From NCBI RefSeq assembly GCF_020447225.1, contig NZ_JAJAEO010000181.1, forward strand, positions 17,473 through 81,472: a DNA stretch of 64,000 nucleotides, read 5' to 3'. This DNA is from Methylophaga pinxianii (GTDB lineage Bacteria > Pseudomonadota > Gammaproteobacteria > Nitrosococcales > Methylophagaceae). Made by a program: the position numbers and the translations under genes. The notes below the pieces were generated by a model. It did not search any database. It worked only from the letters and a program-made list of their open reading frames with translations, and was not told the DNA's origin. Of this stretch, positions 9,712-19,209 are shown one piece after another. Positions within the stretch are counted from its first letter, which is position 1. Each line of letters starts with the position of its first letter.

Positions 9712-12700
9712 CTTTGAATATCCATTGATTGCTTGTCTAGCTGTGCGACCGATAGCGGTTTGCTGAGATAAAATCCCTGAACGCTCTGGCAGCCAATGTC
9801 AGAAAGGGTCTGCATGGCAGCGTGATTTTCAATTCCTTCTATCACGGTTTCATAACCCATCTCATGCAGCATAGTCAGCAGCGCTTTGACCTTGCGGCGT
9901 TTATGTTGATCCTCTTCAAATTGATAAATCACCGAACGATCCAGTTTTACCACCTTGATCTCACTGAGTTCGGTGATATAACCAAAATTGGAATATCCCG
10001 AACCAAAGTCATCAATGGCAATAGAAACACCAAGCTCGGTGAGATTTTTTAACGCCTGTTTGGCATTTTCAAAATGTGCCAATAGGGCTACTTCGGTGAC
10101 TTCAATGGTCAGCCAATTGAGCGGAGCGTGTTGTTGCAGCTTCAGTAACAGTTCGCTCGTCTCAGCATCATGTAATCGATTTAAATGAGAGGGATGCATA
10201 TTAATGGAAATACACAGCTTTTCTGCCTTTTCCGGATGCTCCTCTAACCATTGTTGTCGCTGCTGAATAACTTGATTGATAACCCACTCATCCAGTTCTG
10301 CAGTGAGTTTAGACATTTGCACAATCGGGATCAGCTCTTTAGGCATAATATGTCCCAACTGTGGATGATGCCAGCGGATTAATGCTTCCAGTGAGGCTTC
10401 GATATCGGGATTGCTACAATGAAAAATCGGCTGGTAGACCAGATGTAACCCCACATCCTCCCCATCAACTAATCCTCGTTGTAGCTCGGCTTCAATTTGC
10501 AGCTGTTTTCGCAGTTCATCAGAGCGCTCTGGATCGACAAAGCCAAAATAACCCTTACCATTTTCCTTGGCCCGATACATTGCAATATCGGCGTTTCGCA
10601 ACAAAATATCGGGTAAGTCACCATCTTCAGGATAAATCGCAATACCGATACTGGATGAAATAAACAGATTTTGGCCATTGGCAAGATAAGGCTGTTTCAG
10701 GCTTTCAATAATGCGTTGGGCAAAAACTTGTGCATCGACTTCCGAGTCGATTTCTTCCAGCAAAATAACAAATTCATCGCCACTGATTCGTGCAAAGGTA
10801 TCACTTTCACGCACCAGCTCGGATATGACATGGGTAAAGTATTGCAGGACATCATCGCCTACTGCATGTCCCAGAGAATCGTTGATACGTTTGAAGTTAT
10901 CCAAATCCAAAAACAATACTGCAAATTTACCCTGTTTGCGGTGACTACGTGCAACGGTATCTTTCATGATCTGATTCAGATGCATGCGATTCGGTAAGCC
11001 GGTCAATTCATCAAACAGGGCCAATTGATGCAATTGTTGTTCGCGGCGTTTTAGTTCTGCAATATCGCTGGCCAGCAATACATAACAGACTTCTCCATCA
11101 TGCTGGTCTTCAACGCGACTGATGGAGACCATTTGCGGTTTTAATTTGCCCTGGAAATAGAAATTGAGTTCACCTCGCCATGAGCCAATCAGCGAAAGTG
11201 TTTTCCATAATTGAGCTAAGGTGAGTCCACTTTCTTCATTACACCTGAGAAAGTCATTGATATTGGTGGCCAGGATTTCATCATTCTCAATATTCAAGGT
11301 GTTCAACATGGCTTGATTTGCATAGAGAATATGCTGCTTATGATTAATGACCAGAATATTATCCTGAGTATTATCAAACACCGATTGTGCCAGCGACATT
11401 TGACGGTTATCGTTTATTGACTGGGTGATATCTGATTGCAGCCCAATAAAATGCGTGACCTGATTATTATCGTACACTGGCGCAATACTCAGTTGGTTCC
11501 AGAAGGAAGTGCCATCTTTACGGTAATTTAATAGAGTGGTTTGCAGTGGTATACCCTCATTTATCGCTTGTTTGATAGAGTCGACAGCGCTTGCCTGAGT
11601 CTCTTCACCTTGCAAAAAACGGCAGTTATGACCGATGACTTCTTCGCTTTTATAGCCCGTCATTCGGGTAAAGGCTTCATTGGTATAAAGAATGGGCATA
11701 TCTTTAGTGAGGGCATCAACTATGATAATGCCTTGCTGGGCAGCTTCCATTGCTCGGGCTTGCAGATTATTTTCTATCAGGGATTGTTTCAGGCGCTCAT
11801 AGGTTTGAATGAGCTCAGTGTTTTCCCAAAACAATAAAACGGCGCCATTGATATTGCCCTGATTATCGAGATAAGAATTTACGGAAAGCAGATAATGTTG
11901 CTCTCCGGTAATTTGAAATGTAACGGTTTCACCTGTTTCGTGGGCTGTTTCAATGAGTTTGACCAAATCAGGCAGACGATAATTACTGCGTAATTGGGTC
12001 AGGCGAAGACCTACATTTTCACTTTGCAGATTAAACAGTTGTTTTGCAGCGGGATTGAAATGAGTCAGCAATAAATTGTCATCCACCACCATAAACGGAT
12101 GTGACAAGCTGTTCTGCATGTTTTGCAGATCGGTATTGAGAGAAATAATTTCATTACTCTTTACCTGCATTTCCTCATTAACAGTCGTCAGTTCTTCATT
12201 GGTGGATTGCAGTTCTTCATTTGAGGTTTCCAACTCTTCATTGGTGGATTGCAATTCTTCATTGGCGGACTGCATTTCTTCATTAACCGATTGCAGTTCT
12301 TCATTGGATGTTTCTAATTCTTCAATGACGGTTTGCAGATGTTCTTTGGTGGAGGATAATTCTTGCTGCAACTGGATGATACGTTCGTAATTGGCGGATT
12401 CTGTTTCCGCCTCAAGGTCATTATCCAGCGCGGTTTGTTCAAAACGGATCAGATATAACGCATCATTTAACTCAGTAATTTGCAGTGGCATCACTTCAAA
12501 CATAAAGGCATCACTGCCAAGACGAATAATATGACTACGGTAGGATTGTGGTTGTTTTTTTGCACGATAAACCAGTCCTTTGATCTCCATCTGGAACTCA
12601 CTTCGAACCATGCTTTGTACATTCAGACTGGCGCGGCCTCGTCCAATTTGAGTAATGGGTGAAATATCGCCATAGATAAACCGGATCTCCATATGATCAT

Positions 12701-14276
12701 CTACCACAAATGCATTGGAGATAATGAATTGGGTAACTGCTTTGAAAACTCTCTCGTCCAACGTTTCAATATGTCTTGAAGCTGTATTTACGGGCTGGCT
12801 TTTTAAGTTGTTGGACGGCTGCTGTTTTACCTGATGTCTGCGATAAACTTCCAGGCTGTTTACATTTCTGCGTGAAAAAGTCCGACCCTCGTTGGAGTCG
12901 ATCTCAAATAATTCATTGTTAGGTAAGGATTCCGATTTACCTAAAAACAGAAAACCATCACTATTCAAAGCATAATGAAAGGTCGCTTGAACTTGTTTCT
13001 GTAACTGGGATTTCATGTAGATTAGAACATTCCGGCAGGTCACCATATCGAGTCTTAAAAAAGCCGGATCTTCTACCAGGTTTTGTTTGGCAAACAATAC
13101 CATATCCCGTAATGGTTTTTTGACCACATAACCATCACTCATATGCGTGAAATGACGGTCTAAACGCTGCTGTGACAAACCCTTTATTGCCGCCTGTTCA
13201 TATTTTCCTTTACGAGCAATAGCCAGCGCTTTCATATCAATATCTGTGGCAAATATCTGTGCCCGATAGTCATCCAGTTCGTGCCCCAGTATTTCGCGTA
13301 ATAGGATGGCGATACTGTATGCTTCTTCGCCGGTAGCACAGCCAGCCACCCAGATGCGAATTTCGTCGCCTTTTTGTTTGCGTTCAATAATTCGGCGCAA
13401 CAATTTTTCCAATTCATTAAAAGCGGTTTCATCGCGGAAAAAAGCTGTTACCGAGATCAGCAGATCTTGATAGAGATTATTCAACTCATCTGGATGAGCT
13501 TGAACATATTGTTCATATTCGATCCAGCTGGCCGTATCTGTAGCCATCAATCGGCGGTGAATGCGCCTGCGTAAGGTATTGTCTTTATAGTTATAAAAGC
13601 TCACCCCAGTATGTTTGGCCAATAGCCCCAGTATGCTGTCAAACGAGTCAAACTGATTATCTGTTGTTTTGGGTGGTTTACTTATTTCTTCATAATTGCA
13701 CAGACGAATTAGCTCTTTCGCAATTTGTGCCGCACTTAAAACCCGATCCACACAGCCTGTATCAATTGCGGATTTTGGCATGCCTTCATATTTGGCTTCA
13801 CTAAGCAGCTGAGCAAACACAAAACCATCTCGCGCTTTAATCTCCCGGCAGCCACGCGCGCCATCAGTGCCTGTACCAGACAACACAACGGCAACAGCAA
13901 CAGCTCTTTCATGGTAGGTCTCAGCCATGGAAACAAACAAATCGTTGGCTGATGGTTTGGGAACGCCATGTTGATGAGTGGATTGTAAAAATATTTTATC
14001 AGCGCTTACCGTGCCGTTATATCCCGGCGGAATAACCACAGCGGTTCCGGGTGTTAAGGGCATACCATTTTTGGCTGTCAGAATAGGGAAGTTACTTTCT
14101 CTGGCTAATAAATTTGCCAGTAAGCTTTCATGATCAGGTGAGAGATGTTGTGCAATCACAATGCAGAGGCTGTCATGCTTTTCGGTGTTTTTTAGCAAAC
14201 TAGTCAACGCTTCTAGTCCACCCGCTGAAGCTGCCAGACCGACATACAGCGGCTTTCGACTAACAGTTTTAAGCAT
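9705..14276 (-). CDS. CheB-CheR-PAS-LOV-PAS-GGDEF-EAL hybrid signalling protein
   Basis: A 1523-residue cytoplasmic multi-domain protein. CheB methylesterase spans about 9-190, with the triad Ser17 (AASAGG), His44 (AQHLSPDH) and Asp138 (GTGTDGA). CheR methyltransferase spans about 210-450, with SAM loop AGCATGEEAYS. A PAS-like segment follows, then a coiled coil at 630-725 with seven NEEL-type heptads, and a PAS. A LOV domain at about 837-952 has the photoactive-type motif GHNCRFLQG (Cys885) plus NYRKDG, FWNQL and FIGLQSDIT with flavin-contacting Asn and Gln. After another PAS comes GGDEF (SGDEF at 1165-1169, inhibitory RESD at 1156-1159) and EAL (EALIRW, DDFGSGYS, EGIE). It could make and/or break c-di-GMP under blue-light control and modify chemoreceptors. 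The ATG at 14276 has AGGAG 6 bases upstream; a TTG at 14279 is too close to it. Confidence 0.93.
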   Translation of the reverse strand: MLKTVSRKPLYVGLAASAGGLEALTSLLKNTEKHDSLCIVIAQHLSPDHESLLANLLARESNFPILTAKNGMPLTPGTAVVIPPGYNGTVSADKIFLQSTHQHGVPKPSANDLFVSMAETYHERAVAVAVVLSGTGTDGARGCREIKARDGFVFAQLLSEAKYEGMPKSAIDTGCVDRVLSAAQIAKELIRLCNYEEISKPPKTTDNQFDSFDSILGLLAKHTGVSFYNYKDNTLRRRIHRRLMATDTASWIEYEQYVQAHPDELNNLYQDLLISVTAFFRDETAFNELEKLLRRIIERKQKGDEIRIWVAGCATGEEAYSIAILLREILGHELDDYRAQIFATDIDMKALAIARKGKYEQAAIKGLSQQRLDRHFTHMSDGYVVKKPLRDMVLFAKQNLVEDPAFLRLDMVTCRNVLIYMKSQLQKQVQATFHYALNSDGFLFLGKSESLPNNELFEIDSNEGRTFSRRNVNSLEVYRRHQVKQQPSNNLKSQPVNTASRHIETLDERVFKAVTQFIISNAFVVDDHMEIRFIYGDISPITQIGRGRASLNVQSMVRSEFQMEIKGLVYRAKKQPQSYRSHIIRLGSDAFMFEVMPLQITELNDALYLIRFEQTALDNDLEAETESANYERIIQLQQELSSTKEHLQTVIEELETSNEELQSVNEEMQSANEELQSTNEELETSNEELQSTNEELTTVNEEMQVKSNEIISLNTDLQNMQNSLSHPFMVVDDNLLLTHFNPAAKQLFNLQSENVGLRLTQLRSNYRLPDLVKLIETAHETGETVTFQITGEQHYLLSVNSYLDNQGNINGAVLLFWENTELIQTYERLKQSLIENNLQARAMEAAQQGIIIVDALTKDMPILYTNEAFTRMTGYKSEEVIGHNCRFLQGEETQASAVDSIKQAINEGIPLQTTLLNYRKDGTSFWNQLSIAPVYDNNQVTHFIGLQSDITQSINDNRQMSLAQSVFDNTQDNILVINHKQHILYANQAMLNTLNIENDEILATNINDFLRCNEESGLTLAQLWKTLSLIGSWRGELNFYFQGKLKPQMVSISRVEDQHDGEVCYVLLASDIAELKRREQQLHQLALFDELTGLPNRMHLNQIMKDTVARSHRKQGKFAVLFLDLDNFKRINDSLGHAVGDDVLQYFTHVISELVRESDTFARISGDEFVILLEEIDSEVDAQVFAQRIIESLKQPYLANGQNLFISSSIGIAIYPEDGDLPDILLRNADIAMYRAKENGKGYFGFVDPERSDELRKQLQIEAELQRGLVDGEDVGLHLVYQPIFHCSNPDIEASLEALIRWHHPQLGHIMPKELIPIVQMSKLTAELDEWVINQVIQQRQQWLEEHPEKAEKLCISINMHPSHLNRLHDAETSELLLKLQQHAPLNWLTIEVTEVALLAHFENAKQALKNLTELGVSIAIDDFGSGYSNFGYITELSEIKVVKLDRSVIYQFEEDQHKRRKVKALLTMLHEMGYETVIEGIENHAAMQTLSDIGCQSVQGFYLSKPLSVAQLDKQSMDIQRN
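12168..12314 (-). repeat. Seven 21-bp repeats encoding NEEL heptads
   Basis: Inside the hybrid gene, seven consecutive heptads of the type (Q/E)(S/T)xNEE(L/M) occupy residues 655-703. At DNA level they appear as imperfect 21-bp direct repeats. They build the parallel coiled coil that joins the CheR half to the PAS/LOV half. Such repeats are common in CheB-CheR-PAS fusions. They can change copy number by slippage, each step adding one heptad in frame. Confidence 0.85.
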
Positions 14277-14517
14277 CAATCACTCCTAAGAAGACGCCTG
14301 TGCATCCGCTATTTGTTCTTGCTGACGTGCTAAATGAGCAGGAAAAGATATGGGCTTTAAGGGCAGTCTGATTTGAATTTTTTGACAACATTACCTTGGA
14401 TAAAATTGGCCAGCTTTAACTTAAATTAAAAAATTCTGAGCAAGCGACTGAGACAGCATTGATAACTGGAAGCGGGTAATAGCACTGTAAAAGGTGTTGG
14501 AGATAAAAAAATCAGAC

Positions 14518-14543
14518 AAAAAAAAGCCGCGCAATGCACGGCT
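14518..14543 (-). terminator. Rho-independent terminator of the PEP-CTERM gene
   Basis: Read on the minus strand: AGCCGTGC, loop ATT, GCGCGGCT, then a run of eight T. The stem is 8 bp with one G-U pair. It lies about 24 bases past the stop codon of the gene at 14567. Confidence 0.82.
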
Positions 14544-14566
14544 AAAATTCTTGAATAAGTATTAAG

Positions 14567-15088
14567 TTAAATTATCAGGCGGCGTCTTATGCCTAATAAT
14601 CCCATCAGGGCTGGTGCAAATAACCATAACGCTGCTGGAAGTGGTACTTCTGAAACGGGGGCAGTATTAAAATAAGCGAAGTGTGAAACATCTTTACCAT
14701 CATGCGTCAGAAAGTCCAGGTTTGATATCGGAGTGTCGAATAAACCGATTAGGGTGGTTGTTCCATACTTCATTAAAAAACCGGAAAAGGTCAGGTTCAA
14801 GGCAGTCGTATTTAAAGTATTGGTCGTTGGATTCTCTATCTTGAAAAAATCCGTTACCAGAAAACTGGAACCTGCTGCTGATATTGCAGTTTGTAAATGT
14901 GCCGCATTCATTGCCGTTGGATTGGGTTTTGAAACATAGAATCCTTCAGTTGCTCCTGGCAAAAAATCATTGATATTTTGCACCTCAGAGATTTTCCCTT
15001 TATAGCCATTCGCATCATACGAGACGGTTCCGGTTAATATTAATGATGCTGCATTTACACTCGCACAAAATGGCATCAAACCGACCAA
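14567..15088 (-). CDS. PEP-CTERM-type exported protein with disrupted start
   Basis: Unknown function; exported and probably sorted by an exosortase system. The C-terminus has the sorting signature VPLPAALWLFAPALMGLLG followed by IRRR: a motif, a hydrophobic helix and a basic tail. The in-frame start available is a TTG at 15088 with no ribosome-binding site, and it leaves only half a signal peptide. Upstream, ATGAAAATT at 15114-15106 encodes the expected MKI start in a frame one base off. Restoring one base would give a normal signal peptide (MKI-x-IKTLLLVGLMPFCASVNA). The frame then stays open from there to the stop. Either the gene is inactivated by a one-base deletion, or this is an assembly error. 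The mature part (about 155 residues) is beta rich with no recognised domain. Confidence 0.7.
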   Translation of the reverse strand: MVGLMPFCASVNAASLILTGTVSYDANGYKGKISEVQNINDFLPGATEGFYVSKPNPTAMNAAHLQTAISAAGSSFLVTDFFKIENPTTNTLNTTALNLTFSGFLMKYGTTTLIGLFDTPISNLDFLTHDGKDVSHFAYFNTAPVSEVPLPAALWLFAPALMGLLGIRRRLII

Positions 15089-15332
15089 AAGTAATGTTTT
15101 AATATAATTTTCATAAGTTGTGCCCCCCAGGGATTTTGTTATTGTTGTGAACTACACCCTATAATTTAAGGGGCCGTACATAACATTTATATTGTACCTT
15201 GGTACTAATTCCCGGTTTTTAATGTGAAAAATTCCTAGGTAACATAGGTCAATTATAGCCTGAATGACATTGTATGTTGGTCATGCAAAACAGCAAACAG
15301 AGAAACCTGCCGATAGGCGCTGATTGATGTAA

Positions 15333-16421
15333 TCATGCCAGAGCATTGTCAGGCGAATTTGAAAATACCGCCAGATGATCAGCTTCAAGCCGTATTCCAA
15401 GATACTCACCGATGTCATGTTGGTGATGACTTTGAACCAGACAGAGGATCTTTTGGCCGCTCTGCAATTTGAGAGTGTAAAGATAAACTGCACCGCGAAA
15501 TACTCTGGCTACAATCTCGGCTTTTAACGGACTGTTGTCATCATGAATAATATCGTCCGGTCTGAGCAGTAAATTAACCTTATGACCCGTTGTCGCGTCT
15601 GAAGTCATTTTGCCACTGACAATACCCAGTTCCGTGCTGATTTTATTATCATCAATAATTTCACCAGGTATCAGCACACCTTGTCCGATAAAATCAGCGA
15701 CAAAACGACTGCTGGGGCGGTGGTATAAATCATACCCATTACCCCATTGCAATAACTTGCCATTTCCCAGCACGCCAATCTGATCGGCCATGGCAAAAGC
15801 TTCATGTTGATCATGAGTGACCATGATTGCGGTGATACCATCACGTCGCAATAAATGTCGCACTTCCCTGGCAAGTTGTTCACGTAATTCCGAATCCATA
15901 CTGGAAAAAGGTTCGTCGAGCAGCAGAATATCAGGTCTTGGTGCCATTGCTCGAGCCAACGCAACACGTTGCTGCTGCCCCCCGGAAAGCTGATGTGGAT
16001 ATTGATTTCTGGACTCGGTTAATTCAACCAGTTCGAGTAAATCATCTACCCGTTGTTGCTGTTGCTTACGCGGCAGTTTTTGTAGCCCAAACCCTATGTT
16101 TTTGGCCACTGTCAGATGTGGGAATAAGGCAAAATCCTGAAACACCATACCAATATGGCGTTTTTCGGGAGGGAGAAAAAAATCAGCAGAACTGACGGTT
16201 TGATCATGTAATACGATACTGCCCTGCATTAGGGGCTCAAACCCTGCAATAGCTCGTAAAACAGAGGTTTTTCCACACCCGGATGGGCCAAGTAAACAAG
16301 CAATTTCACCGTCATTTAACTGAAAGGAAATTCCTTCTACAACTGGCCTGCCAGCATAACCAATGCTGATATTGTCGACGAGTAATTGAGGCGTTGGTAT
16401 GGAGGTATCAATGTTCATCAT
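15333..16421 (-). CDS. fbpC: Iron(III) ABC transporter ATP-binding protein
   Basis: ATPase subunit that powers ferric iron import from the periplasm. The 362-residue protein has Walker A GPSGCGKTS, the ABC signature LSGGQQQR, Walker B ILLLDEP and the H-loop VTHDQHEA. A C-terminal regulatory TOBE-like part follows (LLLRPDDI). It overlaps the end of the permease gene by 14 bases and is third in the order binding protein, permease, ATPase. Two adjacent Met codons could start it. The FbpABC/FutABC family also includes spermidine- or phosphonate-like relatives. The iron assignment rests mainly on the binding protein and the Fur-like box. Confidence 0.87.
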   Translation of the reverse strand: MMNIDTSIPTPQLLVDNISIGYAGRPVVEGISFQLNDGEIACLLGPSGCGKTSVLRAIAGFEPLMQGSIVLHDQTVSSADFFLPPEKRHIGMVFQDFALFPHLTVAKNIGFGLQKLPRKQQQQRVDDLLELVELTESRNQYPHQLSGGQQQRVALARAMAPRPDILLLDEPFSSMDSELREQLAREVRHLLRRDGITAIMVTHDQHEAFAMADQIGVLGNGKLLQWGNGYDLYHRPSSRFVADFIGQGVLIPGEIIDDNKISTELGIVSGKMTSDATTGHKVNLLLRPDDIIHDDNSPLKAEIVARVFRGAVYLYTLKLQSGQKILCLVQSHHQHDIGEYLGIRLEADHLAVFSNSPDNALA

Positions 16422-18066
16422 GAGCCAATTTTAGCTTGCGGGATCGGGTAATCGTTTTACTCAACAAAATTACTGGAATAATACCGGCAATCACAATAGC
16501 CAACGCAGCGGGGGCGGCTTCAGCCAGACGTTCATCTGATGCCAGTTCATACGCTTTGACGGCAAGCGTATTAAAGTTGAAGGGGCGTAATATTAATGTT
16601 GCAGGTAATTCCTTCAACACATCGACAAAGACCAGTAGCAGTGCAGTCATTAATGAAGCACTCAGCATCGGGATATGAATCTGTCGAAGGATTTGCAATG
16701 GACGAAAACCAAAAGAACGGCCGGCTTCATCCATTGAGTGGGTAATGCGTGTCAGACCACTATCGACGGTTTGCAATGACACCGCGAGAAACCTGGTCAA
16801 ATAAGCAAACGTGACGGCCACCAAGGTGCCGCTCAACAACAGGCCGGTAGAATAATTAAAATGACTACGGGCCAGATCGTCAATCGTATTGTCAATCCAG
16901 GCAAACGGGATCATCACCCCCACAGCAATCACGGCACCAGGAACCGCATAGCCCATTCCGGCCACCCGAACAGCTCCGCTAACCAATTTGCCAGGATAAA
17001 GTCGTTGGGCGTAAGCCATGACAATGGCTAAAACCAATGCCAATACCGCAGCGGCGGCAGCAAGCGAAAGACTGTTAACCAGTAATCTCATAAACTCGGC
17101 ATCAATTACGGTATCAGCCACATGAATGGTCCAGCTGAGTAATTGTAATGCGGGCAATAAAAAACCAAGACAGAGCACAATCAAACAGAAAATGAATGCG
17201 AGAAAAGCACGACCACCGGTTAATTGAAAACGACGGAGATCCTGATGACGTCGGCTGGTGTGGTGATAGCGCGCCTGACGACGCGAATAACGTTCGATAA
17301 TAACCAGGGCAAAAACAAACACCATCAGCCCTGCAGCCAATTGCGCCGCTGCCGCCGCACTACCCATACCAAACCAGGTGCGGAAAATACCGGTTGTAAA
17401 CGTACTGATACCAAAGAATTGTACGGTCCCGTAATCGGCTAAGGTTTCCATCAATGCAAGTGATAAGCCGGCAATGATGGCAGGCCGCGCCAATGGCAGC
17501 GCCACTCGCCAAAATGTTTTCCATGGTCCATTACCCAGAGTACGGCTGACATCCAGAACACAGATGGACTGATTAAGAAATGCTGCCCGACTGAGCAAAT
17601 AAACGTAAGGATAAAGTACCAGTGTCAACATGACGACTGCGCCATTCAATGAACGGATCTGAGGGAACCAGTAATCACCATATTGCCAGCCAAACCATTC
17701 ACGTAACGTCATTTGCACCGGTCCGGCAAAATCCAGCATACCGGTATAGGTATAGGCAATAATGTAGGCTGGCATTGCCATTGGCAGCAGCAGCGCCCAT
17801 TCAAACAGGCCGCGACCAGGAAATTGGCACATTGTAGTCAGCCAGGCTGCGGTGACACCAATCAATAACGTGCCTATGGCGACACCCAACATCAGTAATA
17901 ATGAATTACGGATATAGTCGGGTAGGACTGTCGAGCTTAAATGTTGCCAAATATCACCACTGGGAACAAAGACATGAGCCAGGACCACCACTACCGGCAT
18001 TGACAGTATGACTGCCAATACCAGAATAAACAGTGGGTAGGGACGGTAGGGGTTTAAGCTTGACAT
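16408..18066 (-). CDS. fbpB: Iron(III) ABC transporter permease (fused double permease)
   Basis: Inner-membrane pore of the iron importer. The 552-residue protein is a tandem of two permease halves with about twelve membrane helices. Each half has an EAA-type loop that docks the ATPase: DVSRTLGNGPWKTFWRVALP in the first half and DEAGRSFGFRPLQILRQIHIP in the second. Such fused permeases are typical of FbpB/SfuB/AfuB. It is preceded by a 12-bp intercistronic hairpin after the binding-protein gene and overlaps the ATPase gene by 14 bases. Confidence 0.9.
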   Translation of the reverse strand: MSSLNPYRPYPLFILVLAVILSMPVVVVLAHVFVPSGDIWQHLSSTVLPDYIRNSLLLMLGVAIGTLLIGVTAAWLTTMCQFPGRGLFEWALLLPMAMPAYIIAYTYTGMLDFAGPVQMTLREWFGWQYGDYWFPQIRSLNGAVVMLTLVLYPYVYLLSRAAFLNQSICVLDVSRTLGNGPWKTFWRVALPLARPAIIAGLSLALMETLADYGTVQFFGISTFTTGIFRTWFGMGSAAAAAQLAAGLMVFVFALVIIERYSRRQARYHHTSRRHQDLRRFQLTGGRAFLAFIFCLIVLCLGFLLPALQLLSWTIHVADTVIDAEFMRLLVNSLSLAAAAAVLALVLAIVMAYAQRLYPGKLVSGAVRVAGMGYAVPGAVIAVGVMIPFAWIDNTIDDLARSHFNYSTGLLLSGTLVAVTFAYLTRFLAVSLQTVDSGLTRITHSMDEAGRSFGFRPLQILRQIHIPMLSASLMTALLLVFVDVLKELPATLILRPFNFNTLAVKAYELASDERLAEAAPAALAIVIAGIIPVILLSKTITRSRKLKLAHDEH

Positions 18067-18072
18067 GAAATT

Positions 18073-18112
18073 GTAAAGTTGGCGTTTGTACTGGCAAAAC
18101 CGCCAACTTTAC
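18073..18112 (-). terminator. Intercistronic hairpin between fbpA and fbpB
   Basis: A perfect 12-bp inverted repeat (GTAAAGTTGGCG at 18073-18084 and its complement at 18101-18112) with a 16-base loop fills the 58-base gap between the binding-protein stop and the permease start. There is no T tract. Such structures usually stabilise the upstream message or partly end transcription, so that the binding protein is made in excess over the membrane parts. Confidence 0.6.
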
Positions 18113-18124
18113 GCATCGAATTGC

Positions 18125-19165
18125 TTATTGCCAACCTGCACGATCCATCAGGCGCAAGGCGTCGGCGTTATATTCACCTAATTTATCCATATCCAGTGGA
18201 TCGGCACGGAACTCTCCCCATTGTTCCAGCAATTCTCCTTTTTCGATATCGGCTCGCACCGGGAATTCGCCGTTTGCTTCTGCGTACCAGTGCTGAGCAG
18301 TGTCACTGGTTAGAAACTCCAGCAGTTTGATCGCATTATCACGGTGTTTGGCATCTTTGATGATGGCGGCTCCAGAAACATTAATATGCACGCCACGACC
18401 ATCCTGGTTAGGCCAGAAAATTGCCAATTTTTCCGCTGCTTCACGCTCGGAAGGATCGTTACTGGTCAACATGCCAGCAAGATAATAAGTATTAGCAATA
18501 ACGATATCGCATTGACCTGCTGCGGCGGCACTAATCTGATCACGATCGCCACCTTGGGGGGAACGAGCGAAATTGGCAACCAGTCCTTTTGCCCACTCTT
18601 CTGTCGCCGCTTCGCCATTGGCTACAATCATGGAGGCCACCATAGACTGGTTATAAATATTGCTTGATGAACGAACACAGATTCTGTTTTTCCAACGCGG
18701 ATCGACCAAGGCTTCATAAGTTGAAAGCTCAGCAGGATCAACACGATCTTTTACGTACATGATCGGACGGGCACGCAGAGATAATCCAAACCAGTAACCT
18801 TCAGGGTGCCGATACGAAGATGGGATTCGCTCTTGCAGGATTTCCGATTCAACCGGTTCAACCAGGTCCACTTCCATGGCTCGGTGCAACCGTCCTGCAT
18901 CAGTGGTTAACAACATATCTGCCGGAGTGTTACGCCCTTCATTTTGCAGCCGCTGTAATAATTCATCTGCGTTACCAGTGACCAGATTGACTTTGATTCC
19001 GGTTTCTTCGGTGAACTCATCCAATAAAGGTTTAATCAAAGACTCAATTCGCGCTGAATAAAGATTGACCTCTTGTACTTCGTCTTTCCCATTATCACTG
19101 CACCCAGTGATGAGCGTGACAGATAGACCCAGCCAAATACTCAGAAAAATACCTGCTTTGCGCAT
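18125..19165 (-). CDS. fbpA: Iron(III) ABC transporter substrate-binding lipoprotein
   Basis: Periplasmic ferric-ion binding protein of the FbpA/FutA/IdiA type. The first 22 residues form a lipoprotein signal peptide with lipobox LITGC (Cys22), so the protein is probably lipid-anchored, unlike soluble Neisseria FbpA. The mature domain starts with EVNLYSARIESLIKPLLDEF, typical of the family. Near its middle is IANTYYLAG, whose adjacent tyrosines are the usual iron ligands. The length of 346 residues is normal. The start has GGAG 7 bases upstream. First gene of the fbpABC operon, behind a Fur-like box at 19191-19209. Confidence 0.9.
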   Translation of the reverse strand: MRKAGIFLSIWLGLSVTLITGCSDNGKDEVQEVNLYSARIESLIKPLLDEFTEETGIKVNLVTGNADELLQRLQNEGRNTPADMLLTTDAGRLHRAMEVDLVEPVESEILQERIPSSYRHPEGYWFGLSLRARPIMYVKDRVDPAELSTYEALVDPRWKNRICVRSSSNIYNQSMVASMIVANGEAATEEWAKGLVANFARSPQGGDRDQISAAAAGQCDIVIANTYYLAGMLTSNDPSEREAAEKLAIFWPNQDGRGVHINVSGAAIIKDAKHRDNAIKLLEFLTSDTAQHWYAEANGEFPVRADIEKGELLEQWGEFRADPLDMDKLGEYNADALRLMDRAGWQ

Positions 19166-19190
19166 AGAACACTCCGTGGTTAAAAACTAA

Positions 19191-19209
19191 CCTAATGATA
19201 ATGAGATTT
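19191..19209 (-). promoter_or_regulatory. Putative Fur box upstream of fbpA
   Basis: The sequence CCTAATGATAATGAGATTT matches 12 of 19 positions of the Fur consensus GATAATGATAATCATTATC, including ten in a row (TAATGATAAT). It lies 26-44 bases before the fbpA start codon, where a repressor would block transcription or initiation. This suggests iron repression of fbpABC. It was found by eye only. Confidence 0.5.
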
